DNA of 64,000 bases from Candidatus Aminicenantota bacterium (GCA_014360015.1 JACIYJ010000006.1:1-64000), one strand, 5' to 3'. Shown: positions 18,599 through 28,521, counted from the first letter of the stretch. Notes: generated by a model not told the origin, from the letters alone. Numbers and translations are program-made.

Positions 18599-18816
18599 TA
18601 CTTTTTTGGTCTCTTCAGTCACCCGGTTGGTGATATCTTTTAGTATTCTAAATTAAACTTCCTTATCGATTGAAAGAATCTCTGGCTCTATTGAGCCGTG
18701 TTCAAAATATCGTACATTTTCTTTTTTATTAAAAAATGAAAAAAAGAAAAAATAACTTTATTGTGAAACACGCACATCCCTGTAGCCTGCCCATGATATT
18801 TTCCCTTTTCCTGTGT

Positions 18817-18822
18817 TATAAT
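18817..18822 (+). promoter_or_regulatory. -10 element giving a possibly leaderless mRNA
   Basis: TATAAT lies only 8 bases before the ATG at 18831, with no Shine-Dalgarno sequence between. If this is the -10 box, transcription would begin within about two bases of the start codon. The -35 region (around 18794) is weak. Confidence 0.45.
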
Positions 18823-18830
18823 TTCAGCTG

Positions 18831-21137
18831 ATGACAAAGAAAAAAATTTTTATTCTTGCGTCACTTATTATTCTAATTCTGGTTGCAGCTTTTTTGTTTA
18901 TCTCTAATAACTCTGACTTCCACCATCTTCGCGGAAAGCAACCTTACAATGTCATTCTGATCACCATTGACACTCTTCGAGCTGACCGAGTTGGCTGTTA
19001 TGGCTTTATTCCAGACGTTACGCCAACCATGGATCTGATGGCTGCTAAGGGCATTCGTTTTGAAAAATGCATTGCTCAAACTCCGCTTACTCTGCCTTCG
19101 CATACGACAATTCTGACCGGAACCCTGCCTATATACCATGGAGTCAGGGATAACGGGGGATTTGTGGTGTCACCACAGCTGGAAACCATTGCTGAATGCT
19201 TCAAATCTGCCGGCTACCAGACTGCAGCCTTTGTCTCCGCCTACGTTCTGGATTCAAAATGGGGCCTAAACCAGGGTTTTGATTATTATTTTGATCGCTT
19301 TGACCTTGGCCGGTTTGAAAAAATTTCCTTAGGTGAAGTTCAGCGCCGGGCAGAAGAAACCATCAATGAAGTCCTTTCCTGGCTGGAAAAGAATAAATCC
19401 GGCAATTTTTTTGTCTGGATTCATCTTTATGACCCCCACACCCCGTACGACCCGCCAGAGCCTTTCAAAAGCGAATTTTCAGACCGACCTTATCTCGGTG
19501 AAATCGCTTACACCGACAGCCAACTGGCTCGACTCTGGAACTATTTAGAAGAAAATAACCTTTTCAATAATCTCTTTTTAGTCCTGGCGTCTGACCATGG
19601 CGAAAGTCTGGGTGAGCACGGCGAGACTACTCATGGCTTTTTTGTCTATCAGGAAGGCATTCATGTCCCTCTGATTTTCGTTACACCCTTCCCGCAATTT
19701 ACCGGCAAAATTTATTCAGGGGTGGTCACCCTCGCCGATGTTATGCCGACTATCCTGGATATGGTCGGGCTGAAAATTCCCTCTGAGGTTCAGGGCCAGA
19801 GTCTGGTACCTTATTTTTCTGGCCGTAAAAAACCGGTTGATCGCTTAGCTTATTCTGAAACCTTTTATCCCCGATACCATTACGGCTGGTCAGAACTCCG
19901 CAGCTTTCAAAATAACCGCTACAAGCTAATTATTGCCCCGGTTCCTGAACTCTATGATTTGAAGAAAGATCCTGAAGAAGAAAAAAACCTGGTTTATATT
20001 GAAAAAAAGGCTTATCAAAAACTTACTGCTCTGGCTGAAGAATTCGAAAAAAAAGCCGGAGAAAAAGCCATCGAACCAGACTTTTCTTCTGTTGACGAAG
20101 AAACTAAAGAAAAGTTAGCAGCTCTTGGCTATCTGGGTTCTTTTGTCGACCCGGCTAAACTCAAAGGCAAAAAACTGGCTGACCCTAAGGATAAGATAAA
20201 CATCTTTAACGAAATTTCGAAAGCCAGAGAAACTGGCCTGGCCGGAAATTTCGATGAAGCCATCTCCACCCTTAATAAAATCCTTCAGGAAGACCCGACC
20301 ATCAGCGATGGCTTTTTTGCTCTTGGTAATGTCTATTTTAAAGCCCGGCGCTTTAAAGAAGCAGTTGAAGCTTTCACCCGGGCCCTGGAACTAAAACCTG
20401 ATGACTCTTTTGCCGTCATCAACATCTTAAATTGCTATGCAGCCCTTGGTCAGCTGGACCAGGCTGAAAAACTTGTTCAGGACCAGGTAAAAAAGGGTTT
20501 TGAGGATCCGCAGTTTTACTATGCTCTGGGCAGCCTATTCGCTCTGCGCGGTCAGTATAATAAGGCCTTGCCCTATTTTGAAGAATGCCTGAAAAAGAAT
20601 CCTCGTTCGGCTTCAGCCCACAATGCCATTGCCGCCATCTGTCTAAATCTCGACAACCTGAGCTGTGCCGAACAACATCTTCAGGCCGCCCAATCATTAA
20701 ATCCTACTTTACTCAACCTGCGCTACAACCTGGCTCAGCTCAGAGAAAAACAGAACCGCTTAGATGAAGCCATCGAGCTCTATCGTCAGGAAATCGCTGA
20801 TGCCCCCAATCATTTCAAAGCTCTGTTCAATTTAGCCCGCCTTTACCGTCTCCAGCATAGAGAAGATGAAGAGTTTGAGACTCTTCAAAGAGCTCTGAAA
20901 GTTGACCCGAACTTTCCGCTAACTTATTTTTACTTGGCCAGAATTTACCTCCGACGGGGGGAGAATTTTCAGGAAGCCATCAACCTGGTTCAAAAAGGGC
21001 TGAAGCTGAAACCAGATAAAGACAATCTCCCGTTCGGTTATTTTCTTTTAGCTGACCTTTACAACCGCTTAGGTGATTATCTCCGGTCTGAAGAATATGC
21101 CCGCAAGGGAGAACAACTTCTTAAATCTTCGCGATAA
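18831..21137 (+). CDS. membrane-anchored sulfatase-fold (alkaline phosphatase superfamily) protein with TPR domain
   Basis: The 768-residue product has an N-terminal membrane anchor (about 6-24). A sulfatase-fold domain follows to about residue 430, opening with NVILITIDTLRADRVGCYG, whose paired acidic residues bind metal. At the nucleophile position it has T87-L88-P89-S90-H91 instead of the Cys/Ser-x-Pro-x-Arg that matures to formylglycine, so it is not a standard type I sulfatase. A Thr nucleophile, as in phosphoethanolamine transferases, is possible. LASDHGESLGEHGE supplies the second metal site. About eight TPR units fill 455-765. It probably acts in the periplasm. It is convergent with the GWxTD lipoprotein 9 bases away. 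Confidence 0.85.
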   Translation: MTKKKIFILASLIILILVAAFLFISNNSDFHHLRGKQPYNVILITIDTLRADRVGCYGFIPDVTPTMDLMAAKGIRFEKCIAQTPLTLPSHTTILTGTLPIYHGVRDNGGFVVSPQLETIAECFKSAGYQTAAFVSAYVLDSKWGLNQGFDYYFDRFDLGRFEKISLGEVQRRAEETINEVLSWLEKNKSGNFFVWIHLYDPHTPYDPPEPFKSEFSDRPYLGEIAYTDSQLARLWNYLEENNLFNNLFLVLASDHGESLGEHGETTHGFFVYQEGIHVPLIFVTPFPQFTGKIYSGVVTLADVMPTILDMVGLKIPSEVQGQSLVPYFSGRKKPVDRLAYSETFYPRYHYGWSELRSFQNNRYKLIIAPVPELYDLKKDPEEEKNLVYIEKKAYQKLTALAEEFEKKAGEKAIEPDFSSVDEETKEKLAALGYLGSFVDPAKLKGKKLADPKDKINIFNEISKARETGLAGNFDEAISTLNKILQEDPTISDGFFALGNVYFKARRFKEAVEAFTRALELKPDDSFAVINILNCYAALGQLDQAEKLVQDQVKKGFEDPQFYYALGSLFALRGQYNKALPYFEECLKKNPRSASAHNAIAAICLNLDNLSCAEQHLQAAQSLNPTLLNLRYNLAQLREKQNRLDEAIELYRQEIADAPNHFKALFNLARLYRLQHREDEEFETLQRALKVDPNFPLTYFYLARIYLRRGENFQEAINLVQKGLKLKPDKDNLPFGYFLLADLYNRLGDYLRSEEYARKGEQLLKSSR

Positions 21138-21146
21138 AAACTCCGG

Positions 21147-22073
21147 CTAAAATTCAAATTTCAGCCTCTTCTCAGATTTTTTGTTTTCCAGCTTATTTTC
21201 GACAATCACTCTCAAAGTAAATGGAGATTGACCTTTAATTTCGACTTGTTGCTCCACCACGTAACTTTTATCAAAATTTTCTTTTAGCTCTTCCAGGGTC
21301 AGGGATAAAGGATAAGCTTGATGGAAAGACCAGACTTTCTGCTTGGCTGAATCTTCGATTTCTACTGTGAGGTCAATCGTTGTTTCGAATCTGTCATTCT
21401 GGGCTTTAAACCAGATCTGATTAAAGGGCAGACTGATTGAAAGCAGAGCTTTTCCTTCCTCTGTTTTTTTCAAATTGACTTCAAAATCCATAGCCCGGCT
21501 ACCCTGAAAAATCCGGCCGCCAGGTTGATTCCAGTTAACCTGGGTCTGGGTGATAAGAGCAATCTGTTCAGCGCTGGCGGGGTCGAGCTGGTAGTTGCCG
21601 TTCCAGAACTGGTCTATAAAAACTATAGGGTAAAAGCCATAATACCAAATTTCGACTGGTTTACCGTAAAGACTCTGGCCGCGGGGATAGGTTTCCCGAT
21701 TATCGGGCGGGCCAAGAGTTATCCAGATTCGCCCCCGGTCACTCAGCCAGCCCGGGCTCCCACCTTCACTGAACAAGCGGTTGGCTTCTTCGATCCGACG
21801 GAAATATTCCTCCTTGAATTCATTGATGGGAGTTTCAGGATAGGGATCTCGCCGCTTCCAAAAATCTTCTATGAATTTCGGCCTCTCTGAAGCCGGCAAT
21901 TGTAAAAAAGTTTTTCTCTCTTCAGGAGTGATCGTATAGCGGGTTTTAGACAGAAATTCCTGGCTCTCGGAATCAAGGGATTTTTCCAGCTTGTAGTTAG
22001 CACAGGAGCTAACCCAGATGCTTAGAAAGATTGAAATGAATGAAAAGAAAATTACTTTCTTTATTTTAGTCAT
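21147..22073 (-). CDS. GWxTD-domain lipoprotein
   Basis: The 308-residue protein begins with a lipoprotein signal ending WVSSC, with lipidated Cys24. The GWxTD domain carries FWKRRDPYPETPINEF and the variant signature GWLSD at about 108-112, followed by RGRIWITLGPP. A C-terminal beta domain occupies about 180-308. Unlike its three longer paralogues it has no TPR region, so it may represent the minimal unit. AAAGG precedes the ATG. It is probably anchored in the outer or inner membrane facing the periplasm. It is a single gene, convergent with the sulfatase-TPR gene. Confidence 0.87.
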   Translation of the reverse strand: MTKIKKVIFFSFISIFLSIWVSSCANYKLEKSLDSESQEFLSKTRYTITPEERKTFLQLPASERPKFIEDFWKRRDPYPETPINEFKEEYFRRIEEANRLFSEGGSPGWLSDRGRIWITLGPPDNRETYPRGQSLYGKPVEIWYYGFYPIVFIDQFWNGNYQLDPASAEQIALITQTQVNWNQPGGRIFQGSRAMDFEVNLKKTEEGKALLSISLPFNQIWFKAQNDRFETTIDLTVEIEDSAKQKVWSFHQAYPLSLTLEELKENFDKSYVVEQQVEIKGQSPFTLRVIVENKLENKKSEKRLKFEF

Positions 22074-22164
22074 TGGACAAACCTTTAATTTAATTATACC
22101 TCTTTTCTTTTAACCAATCATCCCTGCCGTTTAGAAGCCGTTTCTCACCTAAAAAATTAAAGTA

Positions 22165-22193
22165 TTGTCAACAGTAAAAATCTGGAATAAACT
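22165..22193 (+). promoter_or_regulatory. candidate sigma-70 promoter for the EndoQ-like gene
   Basis: TTGTCA (22165-22170) and TAAACT (22188-22193) are separated by 17 bases and lie 30 bases upstream of the chosen ATG. It is a moderate match only. Confidence 0.4.
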
Positions 22194-22222
22194 TGAACAG
22201 ACTGGAGAAAAAAGAGAAAGCT

Positions 22223-23524
22223 ATGAAGTTTGTGGCTGACCTTCATATCCATTCCAAATTCTCTCGGGCCACTTCCAGAGATATGACCTTAGAGAATCTG
22301 GCGCTCTGGGCTAAAGTTAAAGGAATCTCACTTCTGGCCACTGGCGATTTCACCCATCCCGAGTGGTTTTTCCTGATTAAGCAAAAGCTTGAGCCACAGG
22401 GAAATGGCTTTTTTAAGCTGAAAAATCTGAATTTCGTACCTGAAAATCCGCTTCTCAAGGACTTCTCTCTTTTAACAGAAGACGTTTCTTTTATTCTTTC
22501 CACCGAGCTCAGTTTTATTTACTCAAAAAATGGCCGGCTCAGAAAAATCCATCTGCTGCTCTTAGTCCCTGACCTGGAAACAGCTGAACGCCTGAACCGC
22601 CGGCTGAGCGCTGTTGGCAACCTTCATTCTGACGGACGGCCTATACTTGGTTTTGATACCAAAATTTTTCTGCAGATGGTGCTGGACCTTTCACCGCGCT
22701 GTGTGGTCATCCCGGCTCACATCTGGACGCCCTGGTTTTCTCTATTTGGAGCCAACTCCGGGTTTGATTCGATCGAAGAATGCTTTGAAGAACTTACTCC
22801 CCATATCTTTGCCTTAGAAACCGGGTTGTCTTCAGACCCACCGATGAACTGGCGGCTCTCGGCTCTTGACCGCTTCGTCCTGGTTTCCAACTCCGATGCG
22901 CATTCGCCCTGGCGAATCGGACGTGAAGCCAACGTCTTCAACACTGATTTTTCCTACGACGGCCTGGTTCAGGCTCTTAAATCCAGAAACCCGGAAAAAT
23001 TTCTTTTCACCGTGGAATTTTTTCCTGAAGAAGGTAAATACCACTATGATGGACACCGTCAATGTGGAGTTGTTTTCCATCCGGCAGATAGTCTAAAGAA
23101 CAACAATCTCTGCCCGAAATGCGGCAAAAAGCTGACCATCGGAGTGCTGCATAGGGTAGAAGAACTGGCTGACCGGACCGAATTTGACCCAAGGCCCACC
23201 AGAATTCCCTACCGCCATCTTATCCCCCTCAACGAAATAATCGGCGAAGCTCTGAACAAGAGCTCTGAATGTCAGTCGGTCTGGGAGATTTATTTTAGAT
23301 TTATCAGAGAATTCGGCAATGAATTCAAAGTGCTGACTGAAATTCCAGTGGAAGAGCTGGCTCGTCTGCAACCGGAAACAATCAGTCAGGGTATTTCTCT
23401 GATGCGACAGGGAAAAGTGACGGTATCACCCGGATATGATGGCAATTATGGACTGATTAAGGTTTTCAATCAGGAAAAGGTTCCGGAATCAGGAGAGCCC
23501 CAGGGGCAGCTTCCGCTTTTCTGA
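22223..23524 (+). CDS. EndoQ-like PHP-domain endonuclease
   Basis: The 433-residue product begins MKFVADLHIHSKFSRAT, the PHP metal-binding start. An in-frame TTG at 22193 would add ten charged residues, and the family normally starts at MKF. It continues with TELSFIY, VIPAHIWTPWFSLFGANSGF and SNSDAHSPWRIGREAN, all characteristic of endonuclease Q. A zinc-finger-like block (HRQC...LCPKCGKKLTIGVLHR) follows at about 288-320. EndoQ nicks DNA 5' of deaminated bases such as uracil and hypoxanthine. It is well known in Thermococcales and sporadic in bacteria. The product is probably cytoplasmic DNA repair. It is a single gene, upstream of the BFN gene. Confidence 0.85.
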   Translation: MKFVADLHIHSKFSRATSRDMTLENLALWAKVKGISLLATGDFTHPEWFFLIKQKLEPQGNGFFKLKNLNFVPENPLLKDFSLLTEDVSFILSTELSFIYSKNGRLRKIHLLLLVPDLETAERLNRRLSAVGNLHSDGRPILGFDTKIFLQMVLDLSPRCVVIPAHIWTPWFSLFGANSGFDSIEECFEELTPHIFALETGLSSDPPMNWRLSALDRFVLVSNSDAHSPWRIGREANVFNTDFSYDGLVQALKSRNPEKFLFTVEFFPEEGKYHYDGHRQCGVVFHPADSLKNNNLCPKCGKKLTIGVLHRVEELADRTEFDPRPTRIPYRHLIPLNEIIGEALNKSSECQSVWEIYFRFIREFGNEFKVLTEIPVEELARLQPETISQGISLMRQGKVTVSPGYDGNYGLIKVFNQEKVPESGEPQGQLPLF

Positions 23525-23646
23525 AGGTCAAAATTCCGCCGCTTTTTATCTTGTTTTACCTTGTCTTATCAACCAGGAAGCCACCTTTTCCTTGACAACC
23601 AGGCTCCTCGAATCTATATTAAATTTGTACTTCAAGGGAGAAAATC

Positions 23647-24132
23647 ATGGAAATTTTGATGAAAATTAAAGGTCTGGTTGTCGATCCGATTTCCAAGATG
23701 CCCATCGTTGTCCTCGAGGACCCGCTTTCTGACCAGATTTTGCCCATCTGGATCGGCGTCTTTGAAGCTAACGCCATCGCCCTCAGCCTTGAAGGAATTC
23801 CCACTCCGCGGCCGATGACCCACGACCTGATGAAAAATTTTCTCGACCAGTTCAACATTACCGTAGAAAAAATCGTGGTCAACGACGTCAGGGACAATAC
23901 TTTTTACGCTATCATTCACTGCCGGCAGAATGACATTCCTTACCAGATAGATTCCAGGCCATCCGACGCTATCGCCTTAGCTCTCAGAGTTAACGCCCCG
24001 ATATATGTGGATGAAGAAGTGATCAAAAAAGCCCACAGTCTCAAGTATGAAGAAAGCCTGGAAAATTCAGAAAAACTGAAACAGTGGCTGGAAAGTTTGA
24101 GACCTGAAGATCTGGGTAAGTATAAAATGTAA
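23647..24132 (+). CDS. bifunctional nuclease (BFN, DUF151) domain protein
   Basis: The 161-residue protein matches the DUF151/BFN family over its whole length. It contains DPISKMPIVVLEDPLSDQILPIWIG, broken here only by the chosen boundaries of the family core. RPMTHDLMKNF and SRPSDAIALALRVNAPIYVDEEV follow. Plant members have nuclease activity, while bacterial members are mostly uncharacterised. A GGGAG site precedes the ATG. It lies 122 bases after the EndoQ-like gene on the same strand, so a nucleic-acid role shared with that gene is possible but unproven. Confidence 0.88.
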   Translation: MEILMKIKGLVVDPISKMPIVVLEDPLSDQILPIWIGVFEANAIALSLEGIPTPRPMTHDLMKNFLDQFNITVEKIVVNDVRDNTFYAIIHCRQNDIPYQIDSRPSDAIALALRVNAPIYVDEEVIKKAHSLKYEESLENSEKLKQWLESLRPEDLGKYKM

Positions 24133-24146
24133 CCTTAGCCTCAGCT

Positions 24147-26456
24147 TCAGGTCCTTCCCTTAAGAAGAAAATAGAGGCCTGCCAGAAGAAAAATGATTTG
24201 AGGTCCCCAACAGGCAAGAAAAGGTGAAAGGACTCCGGTCATTCCTAAGCTGCGGAAAATGGCCATAATTTCCCAGTAGAGGAATCCGCCAACAAGACTC
24301 ATCCCTAAGGGAAAAATAAAGCCTTTCTGTCCGGCCAAACTGACAGAAGCCACCGGCAGCAAGGCTAAAACCAGGACAGAAAGAGAAAAAGCTTTTCTGA
24401 ACTCAGCTTCCAGCCGGAACCGGGTAGCCGGGCTTCCGGTCCGCTCCAGGTCTTCGGAATAGCGACGGAGTTCAGCTAAGGTCATGGTAGATGGTTCTTT
24501 CCATTCTTTAAGAAAATAATTCTCAGCCTCTTTTAGCTTAATATCTGACAGTTCAAACCTGGAAAATCGGGAAGTTCCGTCAGTAAATTCCCTCTCCCAA
24601 CCACCTTTAAGCTTTAATTCTTCTTTTTCAATCAACGCTTCCTGAGCATAGATGATTTTTTTCAGTCTTGACTGATTCTGGTCTGTTTCCAGAATCAGCA
24701 GGCGGCTCATAGCCTTCCGGACCGGGTCCAGAAGGTCATAGTGATAAAAAGTTTTTGAATCTTCCCCCCGGATCCAGTAGCGGTTGACATAAGTAAAGGT
24801 TCTTACCGGCTGGTCTGAAATCATATCCCAGATTTCTTCAGCTCGAAAATTGCTGCGGCTGACCAGCCTGTCCTGAAAGATATAAAACAAAGGAACCAGA
24901 AGAACAGCCACCAACAGAATCGGTGCGACCATCCTATAATAGCTGATACCAGAGGTGATTATAGCCAGGATTTCGTTCTTGCGGTAAAAATCAGTCAGAC
25001 TCAAAGCTGAAGAGGCCAGAACGGCCACCAGCAGTGTTAACAGAATAAACTCCGGCAATTTATACCAGATGAAAAGAAGCAGAAGATGCATTGGCTTTTG
25101 ATTTTCTCTGATAAGCTCCATCCGCTGAAAGAAAGTTACCAGAACCAGAATGGCCAGCAGGGCCAGGAAAATCAAACCGGAAACTCTGAGAAATCGCAAA
25201 AGGATATACCGGTCAAGAAGCGTTGGAAAAAACAAGGCCCTGGTTTTTCTTGGCAACAGGGCCAACCCATCAGCTTTTTTTCTCCGAAGCCTAAGTTTCA
25301 AAGCGAGAACTTTAAGCTTTTCCAGCCAGAACCCGAACCAGCTTCGCTCCCTTCTGTATGCTGAAAAGTAAAAATAAAGACCGAACAAAAGGATGAGCAA
25401 ATCCGGCAGCCACATGGCCAGCCAGGCTGGTTGTTTCCCGCCAAGTGCGCTCTGCTCTCCAGTAAATAAAAAAATGTAATAAGCCATCAGGACCACCAGG
25501 CTCAGACCATAACCACCAAACCGACCTCCGGGCCAGCGTCTCCAGCCCAGACCTACACCCAGAAAAACAAAAATCAGGCAGGTGGCAGGCTGGCTGAGTC
25601 TTTTGTGGATTTCAACCAGAGTCAGCCTTCTGGCCAGAACTTCAGAAGACTGGTCCTTTTTTAATCTTTGCCAGTCTCGCCATAATTCTTTGATGTTCTT
25701 TTCCCGGCCCTTCTTCTCCAGAGAAAAGTTGCCAGCCAGTTGACTCAAATCAATGACCTGTTCCAGTTTCTGAAATTCATTTAGAGTTATGGTTGCAGGT
25801 GACTTAAGGTTGAGTTCATAATTTTTCCCGCTCTCCAGCAGCAACCGGGCTTCTTTTTTTTCTGGCTCCGCAACTAATTGCCCTGAATCGGCCAGAACTA
25901 TCTGAGTTTTTTCTGGTTCTTTTTGCTGAAACAGGAAAACTTTTTTCCAGCGGCCATCTTCCTGTCGCTGCTCAACCAGGATCACCTTTCCCGGCAAGGA
26001 TTCAACAAACCGGCCCGGTTCAACTTCCAAGTTTATCCGGCTCAGGACTGAACTGACCATGGTTTGAAGCCAGCGGTAATTAGCCGCTGGAGTCAGCCAG
26101 AAGGTAAACCCAAGAGAAATCAACCAGAGGAAAACACCCAACAGAAACACTGGTTGGAGTAACTTCCAGGGGGTAAGGCCAAGAACCTTCATAGCTTCGA
26201 TTTCTCGGTCTGAGGACAATCTGGCCAGTCCGCCCAGCACTCCAGCCATAAAAGCTAAGGGTAAAGCCAGAGCCAAGATTGAAGGCAACAGGTAAAAAAG
26301 GACTTTAAGGACAATCTTTAAGGGAACATTCCGGGCGATAAAAATCTCAGCCAGATAAAATATTTCACTCATAAACAGCAAGAAAACAATGAAACCTAAG
26401 GAAATCAGAAATGAAGTGATGATTTCTTTGAGCAGATATCGGTCAAGAATTTTCAT
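24147..26456 (-). CDS. fused LptF-LptG lipopolysaccharide export permease
   Basis: One 769-residue polypeptide contains two complete YjgP/YjgQ permease halves. The first starts MKILDRYLLKEIITSFLISLGF and includes LPLAFMAGVLGGLARLSSDREIEAMK. The second starts near residue 410 with LDRYILLRFLRVSGLIFLAL and includes LTDFYRKNEILAIITSGISYYRM. Each half shows the N-terminal transmembrane segments, a periplasmic beta-jellyroll and C-terminal transmembrane segments. Normally LptF and LptG are separate proteins of about 360 residues that pair with LptB2. I chose the ATG at 26456 because family proteins start at MK(I/L)LDRY. The TTG at 26486 is the alternative. No stop or frameshift separates the halves. 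Confidence 0.9.
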   Translation of the reverse strand: MKILDRYLLKEIITSFLISLGFIVFLLFMSEIFYLAEIFIARNVPLKIVLKVLFYLLPSILALALPLAFMAGVLGGLARLSSDREIEAMKVLGLTPWKLLQPVFLLGVFLWLISLGFTFWLTPAANYRWLQTMVSSVLSRINLEVEPGRFVESLPGKVILVEQRQEDGRWKKVFLFQQKEPEKTQIVLADSGQLVAEPEKKEARLLLESGKNYELNLKSPATITLNEFQKLEQVIDLSQLAGNFSLEKKGREKNIKELWRDWQRLKKDQSSEVLARRLTLVEIHKRLSQPATCLIFVFLGVGLGWRRWPGGRFGGYGLSLVVLMAYYIFLFTGEQSALGGKQPAWLAMWLPDLLILLFGLYFYFSAYRRERSWFGFWLEKLKVLALKLRLRRKKADGLALLPRKTRALFFPTLLDRYILLRFLRVSGLIFLALLAILVLVTFFQRMELIRENQKPMHLLLLFIWYKLPEFILLTLLVAVLASSALSLTDFYRKNEILAIITSGISYYRMVAPILLVAVLLVPLFYIFQDRLVSRSNFRAEEIWDMISDQPVRTFTYVNRYWIRGEDSKTFYHYDLLDPVRKAMSRLLILETDQNQSRLKKIIYAQEALIEKEELKLKGGWEREFTDGTSRFSRFELSDIKLKEAENYFLKEWKEPSTMTLAELRRYSEDLERTGSPATRFRLEAEFRKAFSLSVLVLALLPVASVSLAGQKGFIFPLGMSLVGGFLYWEIMAIFRSLGMTGVLSPFLACWGPQIIFLLAGLYFLLKGRT

Positions 26457-26522
26457 CGCTAACTTCTGACTCGCACTTTTTTCCAATTAACGGGCTTAAT
26501 ATACCATAAGCCAGAAATTTGA

Positions 26523-26567
26523 CTCAAAAAAAAGAAAGGCCGCTTTCAGCAGACCTGAAAGCGGCCT
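26523..26567 (-). terminator. intrinsic terminator of the groES-groEL operon
   Basis: AGGCCGCTTTCAG (26537-26549) pairs perfectly with CTGAAAGCGGCCT (26555-26567). On the minus strand it is followed by TTTCTTTTTTTT. It lies 27 bases after the groEL stop. Confidence 0.93.
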
Positions 26568-26593
26568 GATTTTCGAGCGCTTAGCTTTACCGA

Positions 26594-28210
26594 TTAATAC
26601 ATGTCGCTGGGTGGAGTGGGATACTTGGACTGTTTTTCTTCCTCAGGAATTTCGGTGACGCAACCTTCTGTGGTCAGCAGCAGGCCGGCAATGCTGGCTG
26701 CATTCTGGAGAGCAGTGCGAACGACTTTGGTTGGGTCAACAATTCCGGCTTTGATCATATCTTCGTATTTTTCAGTCAGAGCATTGAAACCAAAGTCCTG
26801 CTTCATCTCTCTGACTTTTTCTACCACAATAGAGCCTTCATAGCCGGCGTTTTCGGCAATCTGACGGAGCGGCTCTTCCAGAGCCCGGCGAATGATCTGG
26901 ACTCCGATCTGCATATCGCCGTCTAGGTTGAGTTTGTCTAAGGCTTTCTGGCAACGCAGCAGGGCCACTCCACCACCGGGAACGATACCTTCTTCCACCG
27001 CGGCTTTGGTAGCATGCATGGCGTCTTCGACTCGGGCTTTCTTCTCTTTGAGCTCGGTTTCAGTGGCCGCTCCGACTTTGATCAGAGCCACGCCGCCGAC
27101 CATCTTGGCCAGTCTTTCCTGGAGCTTTTCTCTATCATAATCGGAAGTGGTTTCTTCGATCTGGGTTCTGATTTGTTTGATTCTGGCCTGGATTTCGCTC
27201 TGTTTGCCTTTACCTTCGACAATGGTGGTGTTGTCCTTATCAACGACCACCTTAGCTGCTTCACCCAGCCAGTCTATGGTGACGTTTTCCAGCTTGACGC
27301 CGATATCTTCGGTGATGACTTTACCGCCAGTAAGAATGGCGATATCTTCGAGCATGGCTTTGCGTCTGTCACCGAAGCCCGGAGCTTTGACCGCGCAGCA
27401 CATCAGGGTGCCTTTGAGTTTGTTTACCACCAGAGTGGCTAAAGCTTCGCCTTCAACTTCTTCAGCCACCACTAAGAGCGACCGACCCATCTTGGCCACA
27501 TTTTCCAGTAGCGGCAGGAATTCTCTCAGGTTGGAAATCTTCTTTTCATGCAGCAGGATTAACGGGTTCTCCAAAACGCACTCCATTCTCTCGGGGTCGG
27601 TGATGAAATATGGAGAGAGATAACCGCGGTCAAACTGCATACCTTCGACAAATTCCAGAGTGGTCTCAAGACCCTTGGCTTCTTCAACGGTGATGACACC
27701 GTCTTTACCGACTTTTTCCATAGCTTCGGCGATGATCTTGCCGATGGATTCATCGTTATTAGCCGAAATGGCACCGACCTGAGCGATCATCTCACCGGTA
27801 ACTTCCCGGCTCATACTCTTGAGCTCTTTGACTACTTCTTCCACAGCCCGATCGATTCCTTTTTTAATTAGGCTGGGGTTGCGGCCAGCAGTGACATGCT
27901 TGATACCTTCACTGTAAATAATTTGAGCCAGAACGGTGGCTGTGGTGGTACCATCACCGGCCACATCAGAAGTTTTGGAAGCCACCTCTTTCACTAACTG
28001 AGCTCCCATATTCTCCCAGGGATCCTTGAGCTCAATTTCCTTGGCCACGGTGACGCCGTCTTTGGTGCTGGTGGGAGAACCGAACTTCTTATCCAGGATG
28101 ATGTTTTTACCCCTGGGACCGAGTGTAGCTTTAACCACATTGCTTAAAATGTTAACACCTCTTAGTAAGGCCTGTCTGGCTTCATCTCCAAGAATGATTT
28201 GTTTTGCCAT
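26594..28210 (-). CDS. groL: chaperonin GroEL (Hsp60)
   Basis: This 538-residue subunit of the 14-mer folding chamber contains the nucleotide-binding [13 protein letters not shown] segment and the apical domain with [13 protein letters not shown]. The family signature [16 protein letters not shown] is also present. The C-terminus ends [15 protein letters not shown] and lacks the flexible Gly-Gly-Met tail that most GroELs carry. It lies 20 bases downstream of groES, with AGGAGGT before its ATG. Expression is controlled with groES by the CIRCE operator. Confidence 0.98.
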   Translation of the reverse strand: MAKQIILGDEARQALLRGVNILSNVVKATLGPRGKNIILDKKFGSPTSTKDGVTVAKEIELKDPWENMGAQLVKEVASKTSDVAGDGTTTATVLAQIIYSEGIKHVTAGRNPSLIKKGIDRAVEEVVKELKSMSREVTGEMIAQVGAISANNDESIGKIIAEAMEKVGKDGVITVEEAKGLETTLEFVEGMQFDRGYLSPYFITDPERMECVLENPLILLHEKKISNLREFLPLLENVAKMGRSLLVVAEEVEGEALATLVVNKLKGTLMCCAVKAPGFGDRRKAMLEDIAILTGGKVITEDIGVKLENVTIDWLGEAAKVVVDKDNTTIVEGKGKQSEIQARIKQIRTQIEETTSDYDREKLQERLAKMVGGVALIKVGAATETELKEKKARVEDAMHATKAAVEEGIVPGGGVALLRCQKALDKLNLDGDMQIGVQIIRRALEEPLRQIAENAGYEGSIVVEKVREMKQDFGFNALTEKYEDMIKAGIVDPTKVVRTALQNAASIAGLLLTTEGCVTEIPEEEKQSKYPTPPSDMY

Positions 28211-28230
28211 GGTCTACCTCCTTTGGTTTA

Positions 28231-28521
28231 TTACCTGTTTATGATGGCCAAAATTTCGTCTTCCCGGACGATCACATGCTCAACGCCGTCAATAGTGACT
28301 TCAGTGCCGCTGTATTTGCCGATGAGCACCCGATCGCCCTTCTTCACAGTCAGGGGAATGACTTTGCCGTCTTCAGTCACTCTGCCCTGACCAACTTCAA
28401 TGACTTCAGCTTCCTGGGGTTTTTCCTTAGCCGTATCTGGGATGATGATGTTACCCCTTTTTACTTCCTGCTCCTCAATCCTTTTCAAGAGAACTCGGTC
28501 ATACAAGGGTTGAATCTTCAT
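28231..28521 (-). CDS. groS: co-chaperonin GroES (Hsp10)
   Basis: The 96-residue subunit forms the heptameric lid of GroEL. It has the signature [17 protein letters not shown], a mobile-loop region around [18 protein letters not shown] and the C-terminal [21 protein letters not shown] lies upstream of the ATG. It is first in the groES-groEL operon behind a sigma-70 promoter overlapped by an HrcA site. Confidence 0.98.
   Translation of the reverse strand: MKIQPLYDRVLLKRIEEQEVKRGNIIIPDTAKEKPQEAEVIEVGQGRVTEDGKVIPLTVKKGDRVLIGKYSGTEVTIDGVEHVIVREDEILAIINR

Noticed and set aside
18831..21137. Ordinary type I sulfatase
   Set aside because: The Cys/Ser-x-Pro-x-Arg motif required for formylglycine is replaced by Thr-Leu-Pro-Ser-His.
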